This document shows, one piece after another, positions 48,373 to 56,189 of a stretch of DNA of 64,000 bases. This DNA is from a bacterium. GTDB taxonomy: Bacteria; SZUA-182; DTGQ01. Location of the stretch: positions 6,104-70,103 of the forward strand of contig JBFLZW010000054.1 of the NCBI GenBank assembly GCA_040755755.1, given 5' to 3'. The notes under the pieces were generated by a model that was not told the DNA's origin, made no database searches, and saw only the letters and a program-made list of their open reading frames with translations. Positions within the stretch are counted from its first letter, which is position 1. Each line of letters starts with the position of its first letter. The position numbers and the translations under genes are program-made.

Positions 48373-48897
48373 ATGAAAAAGATTATTATTAATACATTGG
48401 TTCCATTGCTGATTATTTCCTGTTATATCTCTCCAGTTTCTGCTGTGGAGGTTGCTCCCCGTATTTCGGACAGGGAGATTGTGGAGAGGCTTTCCAGGCT
48501 TGAGGAGGGGCAGAAGGATCTGCGCTCAGAAATGATCGCTCGATTCGAATCGGTGGATAAACAGTTCGAATCGGTGGATAGACAGTTCGAATCGGTGGAT
48601 AAGCGATTCGAATCGGTGGATAAGCGATTCGATGCAATGGATAAGCGATTCGATGCAATGGATAAGCGAATCGATGACCTGCGTGCAGAGATGAATAGTA
48701 AATTTGACCTCATCATCTGGATGATGGGGCTTTTTATTACTATTGCCCTCGCCATGTCAGGGTTTGTGATCAGGATGCAATGGCAGATGCAGAAGAACCA
48801 GGCAAGTATGAAAACTTCTCTGGAAACCCAAAAAGATGAGATAGCCTTCCTGAAGAGCCTGATCGAAAAGCTTCTTCCTCCGAAAGGAGCCTTGTAA
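48373..48897 (+). CDS. coiled-coil protein with heptad repeats and one membrane helix
   Basis: 174 aa. An N-terminal hydrophobic segment (VPLLIISCYISPVSA) may be a signal peptide. Residues about 30-108 form a coiled coil with exact seven-residue repeats (FESVDKQ, FESVDKR, FDAMDKR). A membrane helix (LIIWMMGLFITIALAMSGFVI) and a short lysine-rich C-terminal helix follow. I recognise only the architecture, which is common among uncharacterised bacterial proteins. The ribosome-binding site is weak. Confidence 0.7.
   Translation: MKKIIINTLVPLLIISCYISPVSAVEVAPRISDREIVERLSRLEEGQKDLRSEMIARFESVDKQFESVDRQFESVDKRFESVDKRFDAMDKRFDAMDKRIDDLRAEMNSKFDLIIWMMGLFITIALAMSGFVIRMQWQMQKNQASMKTSLETQKDEIAFLKSLIEKLLPPKGAL
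48541..48666. repeat. six tandem 21 bp repeats in the coiled-coil gene
   Basis: Units of the form CGATTCGAATCGGTGGATAA (21 bp with the next base) change to CGATTCGATGCAATGGATAA in the last two copies. Each encodes one heptad, so copy-number change would keep frame and coiled-coil register. Confidence 0.9.
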
Positions 48898-48965
48898 CCG
48901 GACCTCGCTTCACTGGATATACCAATCCATTTATATGATCAACCCATCTGTTTGCAGGAATCCTG

Positions 48966-50243
48966 ATGCTCGACGACTATACTATCCGCTTTTTCGATAA
49001 TCGCCTGACAGGTACCCTTACTGCTGCCCATACGGAGGGCAGGCTGATCCTCTGTACCTTGTGCCCTTCCGGCCGGGAGTACCGGCTTGCCTTTGATTAT
49101 GGCCGCCTGCGCTCGATTCGCTCTGCAACACCTGAAATGCGGGAGCGTCGGGTGTCCCGATTACTTCTTGAGCGGGACTTCTGGGGGAGGTGGTATCCGG
49201 CAGGGGAAATGGAAAGTATTCCGTGGGAGACGGATTTTCCTTTTCTTTCCTGGGCGGATATATCGATCAGGACCGTGACAGGCTTTGCCTATGCCATACT
49301 TCAACGGGCTTACCAGGCAATACCGGACCGCGAAATCTCCAGCAGGCCGGAGCTCAAGGCACTCGTTTTGGATGCTCTTGCCTTCGATTTCCCGACCCTC
49401 GAAGCGGAACGAAAGGACTCTCAGGAGATGGAGGGTGATTTGTCATTGATCCTTCCGCCGTTTACCGATCCCCGGCTCTGCTTTCCGGTAATGCAGGGGT
49501 GCAGAAAGCGGTTTTTGTATGGGCCGTGCAGCTTTTGTGATACTTTTCTCGCGCGTCCCTTTCGTCTTCTCTCCCCTTCTGAAACACTGCTCTGTGCACA
49601 CAAGAAAATGAGGTGGCTCGACGGCAGGGTGAGAAGCGGGTATGAGCTTTTTTTAACCGAGGGGGATGCGCTGGCTGCATCCCTGCAATCGCTTGAGACA
49701 ATCATTCAGTTTCTGCGCCGGGAGTTTCCTGATATCCCCCGCATTTCCGCTTTTTCCAGTGTGCTCAGTATCATGGGAGATGGTGGAAAGGTCGAGGGAA
49801 AATCCAGTATCGAATTGCAGCGGTTGAGGCAGGCCGGACTGAGCAGAATATATCTGGGGATAGAGTCAGGAAGCGATCGGGTATTGGAGGACATGAATAA
49901 ACAGACCACCCGGAAAGAGCAGTTGATAGCTGCCCGCAAGATTCGGGAAGCAGGTCTTGAGCTGGCCTGTATGATCATCACCGGGTATGGCGGCAGGGAA
50001 TTATTTCGGGAGCACTTGGCGGGTACAGTGGAGTTTCTCAATCAAAGCTGCCCGGACCGGGTCTTTTTTTCCCGGATGACCCCTAAACCCGACACTCTGT
50101 ACTGCTCGCGGTGCTATACTCCCTTGAGTCGTGCGGAAATGGAAGCGTGGGAGCGGGAAGTGCAGGCAAGGGTATCGAACAAAGTGGTTTTTCGGCAGTA
50201 TACTCCATTAGATACCAGCCATTCGAGAAGTCGTCGATGGTGA
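48966..50243 (+). CDS. radical SAM protein with CX8CX2C cluster motif
   Basis: 425 aa. About 170 N-terminal residues are unrecognised. The candidate cluster motif is GCRKRFLYGPCSFCD (C179, C188, C191), spaced CX8CX2C rather than the classic CX3CX2C. A radical SAM-like barrel follows, shown by LSRIYLGIESGSDRVLEDMNKQTT and GLELACMIITGYGG. A late CxxC (YCSRC) may be an extra metal site. The family resembles B12-independent, Elp3/HemN-like radical SAM enzymes; the substrate is unknown. It stands between the coiled-coil gene and tRNA-Leu. Confidence 0.78.
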   Translation: MLDDYTIRFFDNRLTGTLTAAHTEGRLILCTLCPSGREYRLAFDYGRLRSIRSATPEMRERRVSRLLLERDFWGRWYPAGEMESIPWETDFPFLSWADISIRTVTGFAYAILQRAYQAIPDREISSRPELKALVLDALAFDFPTLEAERKDSQEMEGDLSLILPPFTDPRLCFPVMQGCRKRFLYGPCSFCDTFLARPFRLLSPSETLLCAHKKMRWLDGRVRSGYELFLTEGDALAASLQSLETIIQFLRREFPDIPRISAFSSVLSIMGDGGKVEGKSSIELQRLRQAGLSRIYLGIESGSDRVLEDMNKQTTRKEQLIAARKIREAGLELACMIITGYGGRELFREHLAGTVEFLNQSCPDRVFFSRMTPKPDTLYCSRCYTPLSRAEMEAWEREVQARVSNKVVFRQYTPLDTSHSRSRRW

Positions 50244-50348
50244 AAACCGCGGCAAACATCAGCCGTCTCTTCTATCGATATGCGAACGGCGAATCTTCGG
50301 GCTGATAGAGTCCTGATAATATCCTAACCTCATTGCGGCCAAAATATC

Positions 50349-50378
50349 TTGACAACGACCGCAAGCGTATGGTAGATA
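50349..50378 (+). promoter_or_regulatory. promoter of tRNA-Leu
   Basis: TTGACA (50349-50354), 18-base spacer and TAGATA (50373-50378), giving a start about 25 nt before the tRNA. Confidence 0.55.
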
Positions 50379-50409
50379 TTTAACGAGACTGAAATTATCG
50401 AATGTCATT

Positions 50410-50495
50410 GCCGGAGTGGTGGAATTGGCATACGCACGGGACTCAAAATCCCGCGGGCCTCAGCGCCCATGAGGGTTCGACCCCCTCCTCCGGCA
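50410..50495 (+). tRNA. tRNA-Leu (CAA)
   Basis: 86 bases with a long variable arm. Acceptor GCCGGAG/CTCCGGC, anticodon stem CGGGA/TCCCG with loop CTCAAAA (anticodon CAA), T arm GAGGG TTCGACC CCCTC, discriminator A; CCA not encoded. Confidence 0.96.
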
Positions 50496-50570
50496 TGAAT
50501 CCCTGCCCTTATCCCTTTAGATATAGTGCTTTAGGACGGCTTACCCCTCATAGGGGGACATATTTTTATC

Positions 50571-50600
50571 TTGACAACGGGCTCGAGGTTGAGCTAGTAT
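50571..50600 (+). promoter_or_regulatory. promoter upstream of a candidate small RNA
   Basis: TTGACA (50571-50576), 18-base spacer and TAGTAT (50595-50600). No gene starts within 350 bp, but a terminator lies about 200 bp downstream. Confidence 0.6.
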
Positions 50601-50606
50601 TTTAGT

Positions 50607-50808
50607 AATAAATAACCAGGTGTTTGATGTGTTTCTGAGAAAGTAGTCAATATTTCCAGAGAGTTTGCAGTCAGGTATTTTAACTTGTTGAAAGGCTCGC
50701 TGCTCCTTAAAATCCAAGAGATATATGAACTGAACCTCTATAATTCTTAAACCCGGTGGTCGATTGTGGCCAAGAGGGAGAACGACCGTGCAGGTCGTTT
50801 TTATTTTT
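50607..50808 (+). ncRNA. candidate small RNA, about 200 nt, unknown family
   Basis: A noncoding stretch bounded by a good sigma70-type promoter and a strong terminator. Inside are complementary words (GGTATTTTAA with TTAAAATCC; TGGTC with GGCCA). The size fits 6S-type or regulatory sRNAs, but I see no sequence signature of 6S, SRP RNA, tmRNA or RNase P RNA. It could instead be an attenuated leader of the HU-like gene. Confidence 0.4.
50781..50808 (+). terminator. Rho-independent terminator upstream of the HU/IHF gene
   Basis: AACGACC (50781-50787) pairs with GGTCGTT (50793-50799) around a 5-base loop and is followed by a T-rich run TTTTTATTTTT. Confidence 0.8.
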
Positions 50809-50958
50809 ACTATCTTACTGTAACCCTTCCCAGTCTCAGAAGTGTAGGTACTCTCCTTTGCTGGAAGATCATCTGAAGATGTTTCAAGCGAGAGTTTTTA
50901 ATAAAATAAGACAATAAGTTAATGGTCCTGAACATTACCAATTACGCAGGAGTTCTCT

Positions 50959-51252
50959 ATGACTAAAGAAGAAATTATTAGAGCCATCTGGGATCAATTT
51001 CCCAATATTACGGTTAATGAGGCACGACGGATATATGAGACTACCATTAACCTCCTGAAGGAAACCCTGGTGAAGGGCGAATCTATCGAGATCAGAGGTT
51101 TTGGTAAGTTTACTGTCCGGGAGAAAAACAAGAGAATGGGCAGAAATCCGAGAACTGGTGAAGAAGCGGTAATTGTTGAGCGAAAGGTGGTCACGTTTAA
51201 ACCATCGAAGATATTCCGGGGTATGGTCTGCGATAATAACGGAGATGAGTAA
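50959..51252 (+). CDS. HU/IHF-family DNA-binding protein
   Basis: 97 aa. The family signature is complete: helical N-terminus (TKEEIIRAIWDQF), IEIRGFGKFTVREK, and the DNA-inserting arm GRNPRTGEEAVIVERKVVTFKPSK. It bends DNA as a dimer; whether it is HU or an IHF subunit cannot be settled from one gene. CAGGAG precedes the ATG. Confidence 0.93.
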   Translation: MTKEEIIRAIWDQFPNITVNEARRIYETTINLLKETLVKGESIEIRGFGKFTVREKNKRMGRNPRTGEEAVIVERKVVTFKPSKIFRGMVCDNNGDE

Positions 51253-51468
51253 GCTCGCCTACCCTGCCGGGGTGACTGAATAAGCCCACTGTCCTGATCG
51301 GGAAATCCCGCCCACTAGCGACATGGCAGGCACCATTGTCCGGAAGCAGGTTCATGTACAACAGGACGAGCGGGAGGATCATCTATCCCTGTGCTGAGGT
51401 CCAGGATAGTTATCCTCTGCAACAGGTTATCCAGATGTATTGAGGTCTGATAAGGCTTATTATTGCTT

Positions 51469-51966
51469 TCAAGGGTGATCGGACTTTTCCCTGCCTGGTT
51501 GCGGAGGCGAAGGGAAAGAGTATCTGGTTTTTACTTCCCCCTGACCCTGGAGCAGTTTTACATCAAGGTAGTCGCACAGGTTCCTGTCCTGGGTTCTATC
51601 CCGTAAAATAAAACTGAAATTGCGATTATTCCTGGTGCTTTCAACGGTAATCTTGCCAAATCCCTCCGGATAGACGTCGAATATCTCCCGATAGGAAAAT
51701 TCATTGATCTCAATCATACATTTTTTTCTGATCGACAATCCCGATTCACACGTGAGATAAACCCGTAAGATGGTAATAAGGCGTTGATCAGTAAGGGCAA
51801 CCATACCGCGTGAAAAACCGTCGCTGTCTGAAGCCTCATATATCTTTTCAATAACTTCGCCGTCCCACAGGATGTCAGCCAGCCAGGTGATCTCCTCCCG
51901 TCTGGCGAAATGCTCTCCCCTTTTCAGTTGACTGATCTGTGTCTGAACTGCCTCTAATTTGTTCAT
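51469..51966 (-). CDS. bacterial PH-like domain protein
   Basis: 165 aa, no signal peptide. The central segment (EVIEKIYEASD, GMVALTDQRLITI, FSYREIFDVYPEGFGKITVES) follows the pattern of bacterial PH domains of the YokE type (a glycine, then T-D-x-R-L-I). The C-terminus is unstructured and proline-rich. Role unknown. It lies downstream of the formate dehydrogenase-like gene in the same direction, 168 bases after it. Confidence 0.55.
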   Translation of the reverse strand: MNKLEAVQTQISQLKRGEHFARREEITWLADILWDGEVIEKIYEASDSDGFSRGMVALTDQRLITILRVYLTCESGLSIRKKCMIEINEFSYREIFDVYPEGFGKITVESTRNNRNFSFILRDRTQDRNLCDYLDVKLLQGQGEVKTRYSFPSPPQPGREKSDHP

Positions 51967-52133
51967 CTTCTGTCTTCCCGCTCACTTTAGGGTAATCTCA
52001 AGGTTGCCATACCGTTAGAACAATTTGAGAGTCGTCAGGTACTCCTGAAAAAATTATACAGGATGACAGGAGAAAAGATCAAAATTAAATGTAATACTCA
52101 GGTAGGCACAGAGGGGTATTGCCTATAAAAAGG

Positions 52134-55100
52134 TTACTTCTCCTCCCCGCCGGAGTCCTCTTTTTTCACTATATTCACCAAAAAGGCCTTGGTTTCGGGA
52201 ATCATGGTATTGGCATCCCCGATCGATGGGGTCAGGATATTGGCGCTGTCCCCTCCCCCTTGCGGCCCCAGCCAGCCAAAATGCCAGGGAAGCCCTACCT
52301 GATATATCTTCTGCTCGTTAACCAGGAGCGGCTGGAGCCGATCGGTAACCAGGGCTACAGCCTCAAGGTTGCCGCGGGCGGATTTGACCAGGCATACATC
52401 CCCGTTCCTGATCCCCTTATCTTCGGCCAGTTCCCGGCACATTTCAATAAATATGCACGGCTGCAGCTCCATGAGCCAGGGCTGCCGGCGGGTCATGATT
52501 CCAGTCTGCCAGTGCTCACTGATCCGGTAGGTGGTGCAGACTATGGGAAACTTCGGATCACAGGTCATGAACCGCATCTCGCCGCCCCTGATTCCTTTTT
52601 CACTGAGCAGTTTGATCGTTGGATTCAGCCGCTGGGAGGAGAGCAGATTCTTTTCGATCGGGCATTCCAGGGGCTCGTAGTGTTCGGGGAAAGGACCATC
52701 GGCCATACCGGGCCCGAAAATCTGTGCCAAACCCTCGGGCAGCAAAGCGAAGGCAAAGCGATAGTCCGGGGCTTGCTCCGTGCTCCCCACCGGCGGCCAG
52801 TTTCCGTCGGGCACATCTCCCACCCACGTGCGGCCGTCCCATCTGATGGCCACTTTCCCTCGCTTTCGGGGAAGACCCCGGTCATTGACCGAAGCCCGGT
52901 TATGGAGAATCCGGCAATTGTTCGGCCAGGACCATGCCCAGGAGGGATAAAGTCCAAGCCCGCCGGGGTCACTGGCATCCCGCCGGCTGGCCATATTTCC
53001 CTCTTCTGTGTAACTTCCGCAATACAGCCAGTTGCCGCAGGATGTCGTGCCATCCGCCTGCAGGTTGCTCTGGTGGGAAACCAGCCTTCCCTGGCTGAAG
53101 GGTTGCCCGTTAATTTGTACATCCTCCCGAAACGAGCCATTGATCTCTCTGGCCACCCGGTGCGGATCAAAGAGTCTGACCGTGCCATCCGGCATCCGGG
53201 ATGAGAAATCCCACGACAGGTTGAGAATGGCCTCGACGTTTCTCCCTCCCTTGCGGCGGTAAATCTCTTTGACCCGCCTGACCAGTTCGGTCATGATTTC
53301 TCCATCGGCCCTGGCCTGGCCTGGAGGATTCACTACCTGAGTGCACCACTGCATCCACCGGCCGCTATTGGTGATACTTCCCTCTTTTTCGAAAGAGATG
53401 GCTGCCGGGAGTAGAAATACCTCGGTATTGATTTCCAGAGGATCGATACCGGTGCCCCGCCAGAAGGAGGCTGTTTCATTATCGAAGAGATTGACACTGA
53501 CCAGCCAGTCCAGGCTGGCCAGAGATTTTCTCACCCTGGTGGCATTGGCCCCGCTGCAGGCAGGATTCTGTCCCCAGGCCAGAAAGCCGGAAATCCTGCC
53601 GGCATAGATGGCGTCAAACAGCATGAGCCAGGAGTAATTCTGATCCGGCTCGATCTTTGGCAGCCAGTGATAGCCAAAATCATTGTCCGCTCTGGCCGCA
53701 TCTCCAAAGAAGGCCTTGAGCAGACTCACGGCGTATCGAGGATAATTACGCAATTCATTGGCGCTGTGCGGATCAGAGCTTTTGGGCGTATGGGCTTCCA
53801 GGTAATCCTTCAGGGTGGCCTGACCGGCAGAGGGGATTTTGAGATACCCCGGCAGCAACTCGTACAGCAGGGAATGATCCGTGGCCCCCTGGGCGTTCGA
53901 TTCTCCCCGCAGGGTATTGATTCCCCCGCCGGCAACGCCGATATTGCCGAGCAGAAGCTGAATGATGGCCATAGCCCTGATGTTTTGTGTGCCCACGGTG
54001 TGCTGGGCCCAGCCAAGGGCAGAGAGGATCGTGCCGGAGCGCTGCGAGCCTCTGGTGGCGGTAAAGGTCTGGTATATCTTCTGGAGGAGTTCCCTGGGCG
54101 TGCCGGTGATCCGGGAAACCAGGTCTATGGTATAGCGGTAAAAATGCTTTCGCAGCAGGGTAAAAACGCAGTATGGGTCCTGCAGGGTCAGGTCCCTTTT
54201 CACCCTGCCGCTTGCATCCCGCTGAAAGGTCCAGGTGGATTTGTCGTAGCTTCGGGTCTTGGGATCGTATCCGGAAAAGAGCCCGTCCAGATCATCGGGT
54301 AACTGGATCTGGGGGTTGACCAGAAATGAGGCGTTGGTATGAAGCCGGACGGACTTTTCACAATAGAGCCGGTTCTCGATGATATAATTGATCATCCCGC
54401 CCAGAAAGGCAAGGTCCGTGCCGGAGCGGATCGGAGCGTAGATGTTCGCCTTGGCCGAGGTCCGGGTGAAGCGGGGATCTACGTGAATAACCTTGGCCCC
54501 GTGCTGTTTGGCCTCCATGATCCATTTAAACGAAATGGGATGGTTCTCGGCCGGATTGCTGCCCATAATCAGAATGACATCCGCATTCTTCAAGTCGATC
54601 CAGTGGTTGGTCATCGCCCCCCAGCCAAACGACTCGGTCAGGGCAGCCAGGGTGGAAGAGTAGCAGAGCCGGGCCTGGTGCTCCATGAAGACTATTCCCA
54701 GGGCGCGGAGAAATTTCTGATAAGCGTAACACTCTTCATTGTTCAGTGCAGCGCTGCCGATGGAAGCGATCCCTTCGGTCCGGTTGACCAGTTGGCCCTG
54801 ATCATTGTGCTGGACAAAGGTTCGCTCCCGAGAGTAATAGATATTTTGGGCAATTCTGTCCAAAGCCCAGTCCCAGGAAACCTCCTTCCACTCCCTGCCT
54901 TTGGGTGCCCGGTAGAGAGGCACAGTCAGCCGCTGCCGGTTCTCGCCCGAAATCTGAACCAGGGCGGCTCCTTTGCTGCACAGAGCACCCTGGTTGATCG
55001 GGTGCTTGGGGTCGCCCTCCACGTACATCACCTTCCCCTCCCGGACATGAATCAAAAGACCACATCCGACCGCGCAGTACGGGCAAATGGAAGGGATCTC

Positions 55101-55235
55101 ACGGCCATACTTCAATTGCCGGTTTTTGGCCTCCACGGCTCCGAGGGCCAGCTTGCCAAATCCCAGACTCTCCAAAACCAGGCTGGCAGTTAAGCTCCCT
55201 GATACCTTCAAAAAATCTCGTCGGTTGATATCCAT
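52134..55235 (-). CDS. formate dehydrogenase-like molybdopterin oxidoreductase, Tat-exported catalytic subunit
   Basis: 1033 aa. A twin-arginine signal (RRDFLKVSG) precedes the [4Fe-4S] ligands C51, C54, C58 and C86. The active-site region MEHQARLCYSST aligns with the E. coli FdnG selenocysteine region but has cysteine (C191). GAMTNHWIDLKNAD and GSNPAENHP support FdnG/FdoG-type formate dehydrogenase; molybdopterin-binding segments continue to the C-terminus. It would oxidise formate in the periplasm. No FdnH or FdnI partner is in the window. The ATG at 55235 is forced by an in-frame TAA two codons upstream, yet the GGAGG is about 30 bases away across a repeat. Confidence 0.87.
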   Translation of the reverse strand: MDINRRDFLKVSGSLTASLVLESLGFGKLALGAVEAKNRQLKYGREIPSICPYCAVGCGLLIHVREGKVMYVEGDPKHPINQGALCSKGAALVQISGENRQRLTVPLYRAPKGREWKEVSWDWALDRIAQNIYYSRERTFVQHNDQGQLVNRTEGIASIGSAALNNEECYAYQKFLRALGIVFMEHQARLCYSSTLAALTESFGWGAMTNHWIDLKNADVILIMGSNPAENHPISFKWIMEAKQHGAKVIHVDPRFTRTSAKANIYAPIRSGTDLAFLGGMINYIIENRLYCEKSVRLHTNASFLVNPQIQLPDDLDGLFSGYDPKTRSYDKSTWTFQRDASGRVKRDLTLQDPYCVFTLLRKHFYRYTIDLVSRITGTPRELLQKIYQTFTATRGSQRSGTILSALGWAQHTVGTQNIRAMAIIQLLLGNIGVAGGGINTLRGESNAQGATDHSLLYELLPGYLKIPSAGQATLKDYLEAHTPKSSDPHSANELRNYPRYAVSLLKAFFGDAARADNDFGYHWLPKIEPDQNYSWLMLFDAIYAGRISGFLAWGQNPACSGANATRVRKSLASLDWLVSVNLFDNETASFWRGTGIDPLEINTEVFLLPAAISFEKEGSITNSGRWMQWCTQVVNPPGQARADGEIMTELVRRVKEIYRRKGGRNVEAILNLSWDFSSRMPDGTVRLFDPHRVAREINGSFREDVQINGQPFSQGRLVSHQSNLQADGTTSCGNWLYCGSYTEEGNMASRRDASDPGGLGLYPSWAWSWPNNCRILHNRASVNDRGLPRKRGKVAIRWDGRTWVGDVPDGNWPPVGSTEQAPDYRFAFALLPEGLAQIFGPGMADGPFPEHYEPLECPIEKNLLSSQRLNPTIKLLSEKGIRGGEMRFMTCDPKFPIVCTTYRISEHWQTGIMTRRQPWLMELQPCIFIEMCRELAEDKGIRNGDVCLVKSARGNLEAVALVTDRLQPLLVNEQKIYQVGLPWHFGWLGPQGGGDSANILTPSIGDANTMIPETKAFLVNIVKKEDSGGEEK

Positions 55236-55236
55236 A

Positions 55237-55260
55237 AGTTATCAGTGGTCAGTGGCCACT
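55237..55260. repeat. GGTCAGTGG-type repeat before fdh start
   Basis: AAGTTATCAGTGGTCAGTGGCCAC, another copy of the dispersed repeat. On the minus strand it lies exactly between the GAGGAGGGGG ribosome-binding-like sequence (55261-55270) and the ATG of the formate dehydrogenase-like gene. Confidence 0.8.
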
Positions 55261-55410
55261 CCCCCTCCTCTATACCTTTTCGCCAGATTTCCCGCTCAAG
55301 ATCAGAATTGGAAGACGGGAACCGGTATTTATCGCCCGGACTCCAGATGTCATAAAGTTAGCTCAAATAATTCAATAAATTAATACCTTTTATGGATAAA
55401 ACCAAAGATA

Positions 55411-55439
55411 TTGACACTCCTGGTGATTTATGATAGAAG
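55411..55439 (+). promoter_or_regulatory. possible promoter of the flavodoxin-like gene
   Basis: TTGACA (55411-55416), 17-base spacer and a weak -10 TAGAAG (55434-55439), about 85 nt before the ATG. Confidence 0.42.
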
Positions 55440-55525
55440 TGATAATGAGAGGTGGGAAATGTGCCTCATTGCCGAGGAGTAAGATCCTGAAAACCAAGCC
55501 TCTCATAGGATAAGGGAGATAGAAA

Positions 55526-56023
55526 ATGAAAAATATATTAATTGTTTATTATTCCCGGAGCGGACATACCCAGGCTCTGGCCCGGGAGATTGCTCACGGG
55601 GCAGAAGGAGAGGGTATTCAGGTCACCGTAAAAAAGGTTGAAGATACGAGTAACGATGATCTTCGGCAGGCAGATGCGATCATTATCGGCTCGCCTGTTT
55701 ATTTTGGCAGCATGGCCTCCCCGGTCAAGGAATTGGTTGACCGGAGCGTAGCGATCAGAGGATCATTGAAAAATAAGATCGGGGCTGCGTTCGTTACTTC
55801 CGGCCATGATACCGGCGGCAAGGAGACGACCATCATGTCGATTATTCAGGCTATGCTGATTCATGAGATGATTGTCGTGGGAGACCCCATCTCGGCTGGA
55901 GGCCATTATGGAGCTGCTGCCCTGGGAGAGCCGGATCAGGGTGCGCTCAGCCAGGGAAGGGCTCTGGGTGCCCGGGTTGCAGAGCTGGTCCGGTGCCTGA
56001 AAGAGGCGGGAACCTGGAAGTAG
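55526..56023 (+). CDS. flavodoxin / WrbA-like NAD(P)H:quinone oxidoreductase
   Basis: 165 aa. The FMN-phosphate loop is VYYSRSGHTQALAREI, with IIIGSPVYFGSMASPVKELVDR and the late loop FVTSGHDTGGKETT typical of the WrbA branch of flavodoxins. It probably transfers electrons to quinones or acts as an FMN electron carrier. AGGGAGA precedes the ATG. No cofactor partner gene is adjacent. Confidence 0.87.
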   Translation: MKNILIVYYSRSGHTQALAREIAHGAEGEGIQVTVKKVEDTSNDDLRQADAIIIGSPVYFGSMASPVKELVDRSVAIRGSLKNKIGAAFVTSGHDTGGKETTIMSIIQAMLIHEMIVVGDPISAGGHYGAAALGEPDQGALSQGRALGARVAELVRCLKEAGTWK

Positions 56024-56104
56024 AATAGGCGGATAAATCAAACCCGCAGGGGAAGAGAAGATTACGGCAGCCGAAACTGAAATCATGTGACTAACCCGCA
56101 ATCA

Positions 56105-56176
56105 ATTCGCAGATTACGCAATGAGCGCAGGTTGAGGAGAGATATCAAATCTTGCGAGTTTGCGTAATCTGCGAAT
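56105..56176. repeat. 16 bp perfect inverted repeat of TGCGTAATCTGCG type
   Basis: ATTCGCAGATTACGCA (56105-56120) is exactly complementary to TGCGTAATCTGCGAAT (56161-56176), with a 40-base loop. It ends 13 bases before the TTG start of deoB. Confidence 0.85.
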
Positions 56177-56189
56177 ATAACCGTCTACC

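Noticed and set aside
50402-50605. 67-codon ORF across tRNA-Leu
   Set aside because: It covers the tRNA and a promoter; coding is implausible.
50607-50808. Naming the candidate transcript 6S RNA
   Set aside because: Size fits, but I could not pair the 5' and 3' ends or find a 6S-like central bubble, so no family was assigned.
54660-54670. Selenocysteine codon in the formate dehydrogenase-like gene
   Set aside because: The codon at the active-site position reads as cysteine, and no in-frame TGA occurs in the ORF.
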